NCBI RefSeq assembly: GCF_001953885.1
Contig: NZ_MQUS01000030.1
Span: 1-64,000 of the forward strand
Direction of reading: 5' to 3'
DNA from: Streptomyces sp. IMTB 2501
GTDB taxonomy: Bacteria > Actinomycetota > Actinomycetes > Streptomycetales > Streptomycetaceae
DNA: 64,000 nucleotides
Shown piece after piece: positions 39,151-48,179 of the stretch. A program made the translations under genes and the position numbers. Positions within the stretch are counted from its first letter, which is position 1. Each line of letters begins with the position of its first letter. Under the pieces are notes generated by a model. That model worked only from the letters and a program-made list of their open reading frames with translations, was not told where the DNA came from and did no database searches.

Positions 39151-40725
39151 ATGGCCGTTTACGGCATCGACCTTGGCACGACCTACTCCTGCATCGCACG
39201 GATCGACGACGTCGGCCGACCGACCGTGCTGCGCAACCTCGAAGGGGCGGACACCACACCGTCCGTCGTCTACTTCGAGAGCGCTGACAGCGTCGTCGTG
39301 GGACAGAGCGCCAAGGACGCCACCGTCCTCGACCCCGACCACGTCGTACAGCTCATCAAGCGGGACATGGGCGATGTGGTGCCGCGCGAGTTCCACGGCC
39401 ACACCTACTCACCCGAGGAGATCTCCGCTCGCATCCTGCGCAAACTCGTCGAGGACGCGAAGGCCGCAGGTGGCGAAGAGGCGCGCGACGTCGTGATCAG
39501 TGTGCCCGCCTACTTCGGGCTCGCGGAGCGGGACGCCACCCGCAAGGCCGGCGAGATCGCCGGCCTGCGCGTCCTGGACGTCGTTGCCGAGCCCATCGCG
39601 GCCGCACTCGACTACGGGGCCCTGGAAGGAGACGAGGAGCGCGGCGACCGTGCCGTCCTCGTGTACGACCTGGGCGGCGGCACCTTCGACACCACCGTGC
39701 TCACCCTGCGCGGACGCGAGCTGACCGTGCTGTGCACGGACGGTGCGAAGGAGCTGGGCGGCAGCGACTTCGACGACCGCATCGTGGCGTACTTGGTGGA
39801 GCGGTTCCGCGAGCGGTTCCCGGATGCCGACGACCCGCTGTCCGACCCCCAGTCCGAGACACAGCTGCGCAAGGACGCCGAGGAGGCGAAGAAGGCGCTG
39901 TCCTTCCGTGAGCGCTACACCGTCCGCGTCATGCACCAGGGCAAGGTCGAAGCGGTGGAGCTGACCCGGGGGCTGATCGAGGAGCTGACCCGCGACCTGC
40001 TCGACCGCACCGTCGACATCACCCGCCGCACCGTCGAACTGGCCGCGGAACGCGGAGTGTCGTCCTTCGACGACGTGCTGCTCGTCGGCGGCGCCACCAA
40101 GATGCCCGCCGTCGCCGCCGCCCTGCGCACCCAGTTCGGCTTCGAGCCCAGGCTGCACAACCCCGACCTCGCGGTGGCCCGCGGCGCCGCGTTCTACGCC
40201 CTCGACCGGGCCGCGTACATGGTCTCCAGCGGCGAACTCTCCGACGAACAAGCACCGGACGTACCCGAGACCGGCCTCACTCACCGCCCCTACGAGATCT
40301 CCACCGTCGCCTCGCGCGGTTATGGGATCAGGGTCACGGACATCGACACCGGCCGGGAGTACGTGACCCACCTCGTGCACGCCAACGACGGCTTGCCGGC
40401 GTCGGTGACCGACGACTTCTACACGATTCGCGACGGCCAGCGGCAGGTCCGGATCCAGGTGATGGAACAGGCGGGCGCGGTGGAGTCGGAGGAGCTGGCA
40501 CACAACACCGCCGTCGCGCAGGGGACGCTGAGGATCCCACCCGGCAAACCCGCGCGCTGGCCCTTCCAGTGCGTGTTCACGCTCGACAGCTCCGGGCTCC
40601 TCACCGTCGTCGCCACGGAACGGGAGTCCGGCGAGCAGATCGAGATCTCCATTCAGATCGGAGGGCTGTCACAGGAGGCGGTCGACGAGGCGCGGGTCGC
40701 GATGAGCCGCCAGCGGATCGGCTGA
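39151..40725 (+). CDS. Hsp70-family chaperone lacking the lid domain
   Basis: A 524-aa protein from ATG 39151 (GGGAG 5 nt upstream). The nucleotide-binding domain (about 1-370) contains G-I-D-L-G-T-T-Y-S, V-Y-D-L-G-G-G-T-F-D-T-T-V and L-V-G-G-A-T-K-M-P-A-V, so ATP binding should be intact. A beta-sandwich-like part (about 385-510: G-Y-G-I-R-V-T-D, F-Y-T-I-R-D-G-Q, G-T-L-R-I-P) corresponds to a substrate-binding domain. The protein ends where DnaK's helical lid would begin. Being about 100 residues shorter than DnaK and placed with a GrpE-like gene and GTPase genes, it is likely a specialised chaperone rather than DnaK. Confidence 0.9.
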   Translation: MAVYGIDLGTTYSCIARIDDVGRPTVLRNLEGADTTPSVVYFESADSVVVGQSAKDATVLDPDHVVQLIKRDMGDVVPREFHGHTYSPEEISARILRKLVEDAKAAGGEEARDVVISVPAYFGLAERDATRKAGEIAGLRVLDVVAEPIAAALDYGALEGDEERGDRAVLVYDLGGGTFDTTVLTLRGRELTVLCTDGAKELGGSDFDDRIVAYLVERFRERFPDADDPLSDPQSETQLRKDAEEAKKALSFRERYTVRVMHQGKVEAVELTRGLIEELTRDLLDRTVDITRRTVELAAERGVSSFDDVLLVGGATKMPAVAAALRTQFGFEPRLHNPDLAVARGAAFYALDRAAYMVSSGELSDEQAPDVPETGLTHRPYEISTVASRGYGIRVTDIDTGREYVTHLVHANDGLPASVTDDFYTIRDGQRQVRIQVMEQAGAVESEELAHNTAVAQGTLRIPPGKPARWPFQCVFTLDSSGLLTVVATERESGEQIEISIQIGGLSQEAVDEARVAMSRQRIG

Positions 40726-40752
40726 TCGCCGGCAGGACGGGGGAACACGCTC

Positions 40753-43380
40753 GTGGCTTTCGACGAGTCGCGCTACCGGCGCGAGGTGCTCGACGCCGGG
40801 TTGCCCGTGACCGAGGATCTGCGCACGCGTTACCAGTTGCCGCAGTCCGTCGACGGGGCCGCGGTCGCCGAGGCGGTCACCGCGGTCCGCGCCTGCTGGC
40901 GCCGGAGCCGGGCTCGGCTCAAGTACCGCGCCGTGATCGAGCAGTTGGAGGCCGGATACCTCTCCCACCGGCCGCTCTTGGACGCGGCCGCCGCCGGGGA
41001 TCCCGGGCCACTGCGGGCCGCACTCGCGGCGCACGGCCGACGCGCCCGGTCCGAGCGGGACCGGCTGCGCGCGGCCCTGGAGGAGGCCACAGGCGGGCTC
41101 GGCATGCTTGCCGAGAGCACGGCCGCGCGGATCGCCGCCGCCCACCGGGTCCGCGAGGACGAGGTACGGGAGCTGCTGCCCGCCCTCGGGCTGCGGATCG
41201 TCGAACCCGAACCGCTGCCCTTGTCCGTGCCGCACCCGGCGTATGCGCGCTGCGCAGGCCACCTGGAGGTGCTGGGGCTGCGGCATCTCGGTGACTTCCT
41301 CGCGACGGGCACACCCGGCGGACGGACCGAGCAGCCCGTACACGTCTTCCACGCGCTCCCGGTCGATGCGCCGATCGTCGAGGCGGCGGCGCGCCGCTGG
41401 GGCCGGCTGCCGCACGGCGCCGCGCACACAGCGGCCCAGGCCGTGATCGCCGCCGTCCGTGGCGTGCTGACCGAGCAGGGCCCGGAGGGACTCGCCCGGA
41501 TCCTCCTGCATGAACTGGCGACGCCGCTGCGGACGCGGTGTGCCGCCCGCGCCACTCCGGCCACGCTCCTCGCGTACGCAGTGGGGGAGTTGTCCGTCGC
41601 CGAGGACGACGCGCGGCGACTGGTGTTCGCAGTGCTGCACGAGGCAGCCGGGGATCCCGTGGCGGAGCGACTGCGCCGCCTGGTCGCGGACGGGCGGCTC
41701 GCCGAGGCGGCGGCCGTGGCGGACCGGTTGCCGCCGGGCTCGCTCGCCGAGGACGTACGCGCACTGGCCGAGCACGTCCGTGGGAAACTCGCTGAGGCGC
41801 GCGCCGTGGTGGATCACGCGCGCCGGCTGCCGCCGGCGGAGGCGGACCGGGCCTGGGACCTGCTGGAACAGGCGGAGGCGGCAGTGCGCGATCTGCCGGG
41901 AACCGACGCCGTGCGCCGCGGCCTCGCGGTTCACCCGGTGTCCGGACTCACCACGGCCCCGGGCGGCGCGGGCGTCACGGTCCGGTGGCGGCCCTCGCCG
42001 TCCACGGCCGGCGAGCCCGAATACGTGCTGCTGCGCACCGAGCGGCGCCCACCACGCGACGCCGCCGACGGCACGGTGCTGCCGCTGGCCTCGCCGCGTG
42101 CCACGTCGTACATCGACGGCGCGCCTCCGGCCTGCGTCCCGTTGTACTACGCGGTCGCCGTACGCCGGGCCGCCGAACCCTGCAGCGCGACCTCGCCGCT
42201 CCTGGTGAGCGGACCCCTCGTGCACTGGCCCGAGGTCACCGACGCCCAACTGCGCCCCGGGGACCGTCAGATCACTGCCGACTGGACATGCCCGGACCGC
42301 GCCCAGTGCGTCGAGGTCGTCCGCACCGCCCCCGACGGCGCGGAGGTGCGCGTCGCCGCCCGTCGCGACGGCTTCACGGACGGCGGGCTCGCCAACGGCA
42401 CGACGTACGGCTACCGCATCCGCGTCGTCTACCGCACCGACGACGGAACGCCCCTGCGTACGGCCGGTATCCGGCGCACCGCCAGGCCGCTCGCGCCGCC
42501 CGAGCCGGTCACCGGCCTGGACATCCACCTCGTGGACGGCTACCTCTCGGCGCGCCTCGACCCGCTGCCGGGCGGCGAGGTGCGCCTGTACGGCTTCGAC
42601 GACCTACCCCCGTGGCCGGCGGGCACCTGGCTGCGCACGGCCGAGCTTCCCGGGCGCCCGATCGCGGCGCAACCCGCACCGGAAGGCCTGAGGTTCCTGC
42701 CGCCGGGCCGGCCCACCCTGGTGGTGGCGGTCACGGTCGTCGGGGAACGTGCCGTCATAGGTGCGCACGCCGCGACCGCCCCGCCGGCGCTCGGCACCCC
42801 CACGCTCACCCGGCACGGCGGCACGGGCGTGACCGTCGTCTTCGACTGGCCGCCCGACAGCGGCGACGAGGTCGAGGTCACCTGGCGGACCCCCGGCGAG
42901 ACGGGCGGGCAACGGCGGGCCGTCACCCGCGCCGCCTACCGGCACGAGGGGGGTGTACGCCTGCCGGTCGTGGACGGCGCCGGGGTGGAAGTCGAGGTGC
43001 GGCCGATCACCGTGCTCGGCGGGCTGCCCGTCCATGGCCCGCCGAGCACGGCGGTACTGCCGCCGCGCGCCGAAGCCGACTATCGGCTGGAGCGGCACGG
43101 TCTGCCCGGACGCCGCACGGCCACCGCCGTGTTCACGGCGCACACCGTCGTACGGGCCGAGCGACTGCTGCTGGTGCGCTCCCGCGGCCCGGTCTGGCCG
43201 CTGGAGCCCGCCGACGGTGACGTCCTCGCGGAAGCCGCCGACGTGACGCTCGGCCCGGGGAAGGACGTGAGCCTGTCGGCGCGCCTTGCCCGTGGCCCGA
43301 GCGGCTGGCTGCGCTGCTTCGCCGTCGGCGAGGCGATCGTGCTGCGCGACCCGCCGCAGCACACGCTCAAGGTCACCTGA
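40753..43380 (+). CDS. Large helical plus fibronectin-III-like protein of the Hsp70/GTPase locus
   Basis: An 875-aa soluble protein from GTG 40753 (GGGGGAA upstream). Residues 1-390 are helical with TPR-like stretches (D-L-L-E-Q-A-E-A-A-V-R-D-L). Residues about 395-870 hold several beta-sandwich units resembling FN3 (V-T-V-R-W-R-P-S and L-Y-Y-A-V-A-V; I-T-A-D-W and Y-G-Y-R-I-R-V; V-T-V-V-F-D-W). No signal peptide and no catalytic motif are visible. It starts 27 nt after hsp70 and ends 11 nt before the GTPase gene, so it is in one operon. Probable role: scaffold or client-recognition partner of the Hsp70, an inference from architecture. Confidence 0.75.
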   Translation: MAFDESRYRREVLDAGLPVTEDLRTRYQLPQSVDGAAVAEAVTAVRACWRRSRARLKYRAVIEQLEAGYLSHRPLLDAAAAGDPGPLRAALAAHGRRARSERDRLRAALEEATGGLGMLAESTAARIAAAHRVREDEVRELLPALGLRIVEPEPLPLSVPHPAYARCAGHLEVLGLRHLGDFLATGTPGGRTEQPVHVFHALPVDAPIVEAAARRWGRLPHGAAHTAAQAVIAAVRGVLTEQGPEGLARILLHELATPLRTRCAARATPATLLAYAVGELSVAEDDARRLVFAVLHEAAGDPVAERLRRLVADGRLAEAAAVADRLPPGSLAEDVRALAEHVRGKLAEARAVVDHARRLPPAEADRAWDLLEQAEAAVRDLPGTDAVRRGLAVHPVSGLTTAPGGAGVTVRWRPSPSTAGEPEYVLLRTERRPPRDAADGTVLPLASPRATSYIDGAPPACVPLYYAVAVRRAAEPCSATSPLLVSGPLVHWPEVTDAQLRPGDRQITADWTCPDRAQCVEVVRTAPDGAEVRVAARRDGFTDGGLANGTTYGYRIRVVYRTDDGTPLRTAGIRRTARPLAPPEPVTGLDIHLVDGYLSARLDPLPGGEVRLYGFDDLPPWPAGTWLRTAELPGRPIAAQPAPEGLRFLPPGRPTLVVAVTVVGERAVIGAHAATAPPALGTPTLTRHGGTGVTVVFDWPPDSGDEVEVTWRTPGETGGQRRAVTRAAYRHEGGVRLPVVDGAGVEVEVRPITVLGGLPVHGPPSTAVLPPRAEADYRLERHGLPGRRTATAVFTAHTVVRAERLLLVRSRGPVWPLEPADGDVLAEAADVTLGPGKDVSLSARLARGPSGWLRCFAVGEAIVLRDPPQHTLKVT

Positions 43381-43391
43381 AGGGAGTGCAC

Positions 43392-44480
43392 GTGAGAATG
43401 CCGTGGCGCCGCACCTGGGTGTGCCCGCACTGCTTCCGGAGCATCTCCCGAGCGCAGATCGCGTACCTCTGCGCGAGCGGCGGCGCCTGCGCCGAGGACC
43501 GCGGCCTCGCGTCCGCCGACCCCCGGGCCGGTTCGGCGGTGTGCGGCACCTGTGGCCGCACCACCACCCGGCTGCGCTGCACCGCCTGCGCCGGGCGGCT
43601 GCCGGAGGGCTATCTGCGCAACCCCGGCAAGCTGGTCGCGCTCGCCGGACCGGTGAGTTCCGGCAAGAGCACCTACATCGGCGTCCTCGTGCACGAACTG
43701 CTGCATCGCCTTGGTGCCGAACTCGACGCCGCGCTGCTGCCCTGCGACGACGACACGATGGCCGACTACCACGAACAGTACGAACGGCACCTCTACGAGG
43801 ACCGGCACACCGTTCCCAAAACCGCCGAGCACGACGCCGGCCGGCCCCTCGTGCACCGCCTCAGCCGCACCCGTCGGGGCCGCTTCGGACACACCCGCGA
43901 GCAGGTGCTGACCCTGGTCTTCCTCGACACCGCAGGCGAGCACTTCGCCTCGCGGGACCGCATGGAGACCCAGCTGCGCTACTTCGGCGCGGCCGACGCC
44001 GTCGTCGTCCTCGTCGACCCGCAGGACCTGCCCGGAGCGCCTGTGAAGGACGGCGACGGGGTGCCGGGCCGGTCAGGGGACGTACTCGCCCGGGTGCTGG
44101 GCCACCTGGGCGGTGGCGGGAAGGTGACCGTGCCGGTCGCGGTCGCCCTCACCAAGGCCGACCTCCTGTGGCCGCACCTGCCGGACAACTCCGCGCTGCA
44201 CCGCACCCGCCGTCCCGGCCCTGTCTTCGACGCCGACGACCGGGCCGTCGTCCACGCCGAGCTGCGGGCTCTGCTGCGGCGCTGGCAGGAACACCAACTC
44301 GACGCGCGACTCATGCAGTTCTGCACCGACTACCAGCTGTTCGCCCTGTCCATGCTCGGTACCGCGCCACGGCAGGGCGGCGGTCTCGGACTCGGCGGCG
44401 TGGTCCGCCCGCACCGGGCCGAGGACCCCCTGATGTGGCTGCTGCACCGCTTCGGTGCCCTCGACCGGAGACGGGGATGA
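43392..44480 (+). CDS. Zinc-ribbon GTPase (double-GTPase-like)
   Basis: A 362-aa protein from GTG 43392 (AAGGGAG upstream). The N-terminal zinc ribbons use C-x2-C pairs at Cys11/Cys14, Cys51/Cys54 and Cys63/Cys66, with further Cys27 and Cys33. The GTPase core has the P-loop G-P-V-S-S-G-K-S (86-93), the Walker B/switch II D-T-A-G (179-182) and the guanine-specificity motif T-K-A-D (254-257), all intact. It resembles the TRAFAC-type double-GTPase proteins found with GAP1 genes in predicted bacterial conflict systems. The stop overlaps the GAP1 start (ATGA). Likely a nucleotide-switch for the locus. Confidence 0.8.
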   Translation: MRMPWRRTWVCPHCFRSISRAQIAYLCASGGACAEDRGLASADPRAGSAVCGTCGRTTTRLRCTACAGRLPEGYLRNPGKLVALAGPVSSGKSTYIGVLVHELLHRLGAELDAALLPCDDDTMADYHEQYERHLYEDRHTVPKTAEHDAGRPLVHRLSRTRRGRFGHTREQVLTLVFLDTAGEHFASRDRMETQLRYFGAADAVVVLVDPQDLPGAPVKDGDGVPGRSGDVLARVLGHLGGGGKVTVPVAVALTKADLLWPHLPDNSALHRTRRPGPVFDADDRAVVHAELRALLRRWQEHQLDARLMQFCTDYQLFALSMLGTAPRQGGGLGLGGVVRPHRAEDPLMWLLHRFGALDRRRG

Positions 44481-45919
44481 CGCGTATGGCAGGACAGGCG
44501 CACTACACCTCCGCCCCGCCCTCGGCCGGCGCACCCCACGGGGGCTTCCGCTTCACCGCGGTCTCCCCGACGGCACGCCCCGTACTCGACGTCCTGCGTC
44601 CGCTGACGGGATACGCGCGGCCTCCTCGCACGGACCGGCATCACCACTTCCCCGTGGCCTTCGCCTACGACCGGCCGGACGACGACGCGGCCGTGCTGAC
44701 CCGCACGGTCTTCACCGGCCACGACTACAGCGGCCGTTGGGGCAACCACTTCTGCCACGCCTGGTACGCCACCCCCGACGAACTGGCCGGTCTGCGCCCC
44801 GTCGAGCTCTGGGACAGCCCTGACTGGGCCCCGGCGCCGGCGTGCGACGACGGCGGCCTGCCCGATCTCACCCAGCTCGTTCCCGGCAGCGCCGTCGGAC
44901 CCGACCGTGCGGCCCGCTTGCTGGCGGGCCACGGCGTTCCCGGCGTCCGCCTCCTGGAGCGGCTGCTCACCGCCGCCCTGCGGGCGCTGGGCGGCGAGGG
45001 TCCCGCTGCCACCCTGGTCTCCGCGGATCCGGACCGTGTCGTCGATTGGATAGCTGCCGCCTCCTACACCCTGCCCGCCGGCCTGGCCGCCCGGCTGACG
45101 TTCACGACGTACACCGCGAGGCCGGAGGACGACCATCACCATCTGACCGGGACGCGGCCGGAGACCGGGGATCGGGTGACGGGTCCGGTGTTCGACCTCG
45201 GCCGGTTGACCGTGACCGGGTGCCCGGAGCCCGGCCCGGCGGCACGCTTCCTCGCGGGGGCGCTGGGGAGCGGGCGCCTCGACGCCCTGGACGCCGTCGC
45301 CGAACTGTGGGACGCGGGCCCCGCGGACGACGTCGAGGCGGGCGTACGGCGGCTGCGGGCCGGGTGTGCCCTGCTCGCGGGGGACAGCGATGCGGGTGCC
45401 TTCGGCGGGGAGGGCTCCTCGCTCGTGGGCTTCGTGCGAGGCGTGGCGGAGCTGCGGCCGCAGGAGGCGGGACTGGCACCCGAGCGCCTCAGGGACGCCG
45501 TAGCGCGTCATCTCGCCGACGGGACGGCACCGCTCGGCGACGTACGAGCCGCGACCGCTCCGCTGCCCGAGCCGTACCGGCGGGCCGTCCTCGCCGGGCT
45601 GCTGGGCGCCCTCGAAACCTCCGCCGAACTGCGGACCGCCGCCCTGGACGCGCAGGCGTGCGCCTCCCTCGCCACCCTCGTGGAGGAAGCACCGGACCTG
45701 CTCGCCGCCGGCCCGGCCACCGCGCTGTACGCACTGCGCCGGGCACCCGGGGAGCCGCGGCCGGCCGCCCTGCGGATCCTGCGGCTGTTCCGGCAGGGAC
45801 TGTGGGAGGAGACGGAGACCTACGAGGCCCTGCGCGAACTGGTGGCGGCCGACAAGCGACAGCCGGATCGGGCGCCATGGCTGCTGCGACGACGCGGACC
45901 GGCCCGTGAGAAGGAGTGA
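44477..45919 (+). CDS. GTPase-associated protein 1 (GAP1)-like
   Basis: A 480-aa soluble protein, ATG 44477 overlapping the GTPase stop by 4 nt. The N-terminus A-H-Y-T-S-A-P ... G-G-F-R-F-T-A-V-S-P and the following H-H-F-P-V-A-F-A-Y ... D-Y-S-G-R-W-G-N-H-F-C-H resemble the GAP1-N domain. The middle helical domain (D-P-D-R-V-V-D-W-I-A-A-A, L-P-A-G-L-A-A-R-L-T-F-T-T-Y) resembles GAP1-M. These domains were defined computationally as constant partners of GTPases in NTP-dependent conflict systems; biochemical function is not known to me. The adjacent GTPase genes match that context. Confidence 0.7.
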   Translation: MTRMAGQAHYTSAPPSAGAPHGGFRFTAVSPTARPVLDVLRPLTGYARPPRTDRHHHFPVAFAYDRPDDDAAVLTRTVFTGHDYSGRWGNHFCHAWYATPDELAGLRPVELWDSPDWAPAPACDDGGLPDLTQLVPGSAVGPDRAARLLAGHGVPGVRLLERLLTAALRALGGEGPAATLVSADPDRVVDWIAAASYTLPAGLAARLTFTTYTARPEDDHHHLTGTRPETGDRVTGPVFDLGRLTVTGCPEPGPAARFLAGALGSGRLDALDAVAELWDAGPADDVEAGVRRLRAGCALLAGDSDAGAFGGEGSSLVGFVRGVAELRPQEAGLAPERLRDAVARHLADGTAPLGDVRAATAPLPEPYRRAVLAGLLGALETSAELRTAALDAQACASLATLVEEAPDLLAAGPATALYALRRAPGEPRPAALRILRLFRQGLWEETETYEALRELVAADKRQPDRAPWLLRRRGPAREKE

Positions 45920-45922
45920 GCC

Positions 45923-48175
45923 GTGGCGAACCCCGTGATCCTGCTCCTGGCGATCACACTGCTGGTCGTCCTCGTCGTCGGCCACGGCGTCCTCGTCACC
46001 CTGCCCAGGCTGGTCTGGGCCCAACTGCACACCGTCTGGCGGACTTTCGGGCGGGCGGCACAGACCCCACCCGACCCGCAGGGCGAGCCGGCCATCCCCG
46101 CCTACCTTCGCGTCACCGGCCCGCGCGACCTGCGCGCGACCTGGTGGGACGGACTTGAGCAGCACGAACGGCTGATGGGCGACGCCGAGCGGTTCGTGGT
46201 GGGCCGGGTGAGCGACGCGTTCCGCAGCTCGCAGCGGGGCGGGACCAGGGGCCAGGGCTGCCTGATGGTCTTCCTGCGCCCGGCTTTCCTGCTCACCGCC
46301 GTCGCCGTCGTGCTGACCGCGACGGCGCTCAGCATCCTTCCGCTGCTGTTCGCACTGCTGGTATGGGCGTTGAGCTGTGCGCTGTGGAGCCTGTGGTGGG
46401 CGGTGGGGGCGGCGGTCGCGCGGACGGGGCGCGCGCTGCGCGGCTGGCCGGCGCCGTGCCCGTACACGGACTGCGGGCGCACCATCGACCGCCCGGTCAG
46501 GCTGTGCCCGACATGCCGAGCCCGGCACCGGCAGCTGGTGCCGGGCCGGTACGGCGTCTTCCACCACCGCTGCCGCTGCGGCACCCGCCTGCCCGCCGTC
46601 CTCGGCGGGCGCCGCCTGGACGCGTGCTGTCCGCACTGCGGAAAGGCACTGCCTGCCGGATGCGAACAGGCGCGCGTCGTGGTGCTCGTCGGGGGCTCGG
46701 CCACGCAGCGCGCAGGGGTGCACCGGCAGGGACTGGCCGAGCTGGGCGCCACGCCCGGGATCGAGCCGCCGCTCGTGCGCACGGCCGGAACGCCCGTCCT
46801 GTGGTACGACCCGCCCGGTGACGCGTACGGCAGTCAGGAGTCGGCGGCCGCGCTGGACGTACTGCGCCGGGCCCACGGATTGCTGCTGGTGGTGGACGAC
46901 CCCGCCGCGCACAGCGATGCCGTGCACGCCGTCATCCGAGTCCTGCACGTCCTCACCGCCCTGCCCCCGCGCCTTCGTCCGCACCGTCTCGCGCTGCTGT
47001 ACACCCAAGCCGTACGGGACGACGCCACCGCCGTGCGCGCGCAGCTGGACGAGGCCGGCGGCGGCCATCTGCTGCGCGCGCTCGATGCCACGCGCATCCC
47101 GGTGCGCTGCGTTCCGGCCGCGGCTCTCGCGGGGACGGTGCGGTGGCTCGCCGGTACGGCCGGTACCGCGGGCTCCGGCGAGAGCATGGCGCCTCCGCCC
47201 GTGGGCCCACCGGAGAACACCACGTTCCGCTTTCCCCGGCACCGCATCGCCCGCCACACCCTTCTGCTCGCCCACCTCGCCGGGTACGTGGTCATACCGT
47301 TCGCCCTGGTTCTCCTTCAGACGGGTGCGCTACCGCCGTCCGCGTTCTTCGGCCTGCCGGCGGCGTACGACAAGTGGCAGCATCCGCTGACCAGTTCGGT
47401 CCACCAGGTCGACCTCACCGCGGCCGCCACCCGGGACTGGCCGCAGCTCAGCGCCAGTTACTCGGCACCGGGACATCCGCCGTCCGCCGCTCTGCCGGGC
47501 CACGGGGGCTACTGGTCGGTCAAGGGTTCCCCGCGGAAGGACAACTGGCTGAGGGTGGACTTCGGGATGCCGCTGCCGCTGAGCGAGGTGTCGGTGGACT
47601 TCGACCCGGACAGCGTCACGTCGATCTTCTCACCGGGCGCCGATGTGGAGGGCCAGGTCGGCACCCGTACCGTCACGTTTCCGTCCGGGCACCCTCACGA
47701 GAAGCAGCAGGGCACCTACCTCACAAAGGAGTACGGCTTCGACGATCCCGTGCCGGAGGCCGTCGACTCCGTCCGCATCGGCCTGGGCTCCGTGTTCGAC
47801 AAGGACAACCGCGAGGAACAGCGGCTCCGCCTGCGTGAGTTCAACATCCGCTGGTCCAGCTCCGACGCCCTGCGCCTGCACCCGACGGGGGGCGGAGGGC
47901 TCACCGTGGAGAACGCCACCGCACGCGACCTCGCCATCACCGTACGTCCGCCCCTGCTGCCCGCGGGCTGGCACGCCACCCCTGTCGGACGCCCGCCCCG
48001 GATACTGGGGGCGCACGACACGTACGAGGCGCGCTGGCGGATCACGGCTCCGAAGGGAACCACGGGCCGCGCCCCTGTCGCCTACGCCGTCGACATCACC
48101 GAGGACGACCACACCGTGACGGCACGCTGCCTGGCTCTCCTCACGGCCTCCGGGGCAGCCGAGCCGCTCTGCTGA
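45923..48175 (+). CDS. Membrane protein with zinc ribbons, degenerate GTPase-like domain and discoidin-like external domain
   Basis: A 750-aa protein from GTG 45923 (AAGGAG 6 nt upstream). Order: an N-terminal membrane segment (about 4-24), hydrophobic helices at about 112-160, then zinc ribbons (C-P-Y-T-D-C, C-P-T-C, C-R-C, C-C-P-H-C). A domain that aligns in plan with the GTPase at 43392 follows, but its P-loop is degenerate (V-V-V-L-V-G-G-S-A-T-Q-R, no Lys) and no T-K-A-D is seen. Then comes a membrane helix (about 450-475) and a beta-rich region with W-L-R-V-D-F-G-M-P-L-P-L-S-E-V-S-V-D-F, as in discoidin/F5-8C domains. The plan suggests a pseudo-GTPase duplicate linked to a surface-facing binding domain. 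Confidence 0.7.
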   Translation: MANPVILLLAITLLVVLVVGHGVLVTLPRLVWAQLHTVWRTFGRAAQTPPDPQGEPAIPAYLRVTGPRDLRATWWDGLEQHERLMGDAERFVVGRVSDAFRSSQRGGTRGQGCLMVFLRPAFLLTAVAVVLTATALSILPLLFALLVWALSCALWSLWWAVGAAVARTGRALRGWPAPCPYTDCGRTIDRPVRLCPTCRARHRQLVPGRYGVFHHRCRCGTRLPAVLGGRRLDACCPHCGKALPAGCEQARVVVLVGGSATQRAGVHRQGLAELGATPGIEPPLVRTAGTPVLWYDPPGDAYGSQESAAALDVLRRAHGLLLVVDDPAAHSDAVHAVIRVLHVLTALPPRLRPHRLALLYTQAVRDDATAVRAQLDEAGGGHLLRALDATRIPVRCVPAAALAGTVRWLAGTAGTAGSGESMAPPPVGPPENTTFRFPRHRIARHTLLLAHLAGYVVIPFALVLLQTGALPPSAFFGLPAAYDKWQHPLTSSVHQVDLTAAATRDWPQLSASYSAPGHPPSAALPGHGGYWSVKGSPRKDNWLRVDFGMPLPLSEVSVDFDPDSVTSIFSPGADVEGQVGTRTVTFPSGHPHEKQQGTYLTKEYGFDDPVPEAVDSVRIGLGSVFDKDNREEQRLRLREFNIRWSSSDALRLHPTGGGGLTVENATARDLAITVRPPLLPAGWHATPVGRPPRILGAHDTYEARWRITAPKGTTGRAPVAYAVDITEDDHTVTARCLALLTASGAAEPLC

Positions 48176-48179
48176 AACC

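Noticed and set aside
44330..47275. 981-codon minus-strand open frame
   Set aside because: Antisense to the GAP1-like and pseudo-GTPase genes, with Gly/Arg/Pro-biased composition and no motifs.
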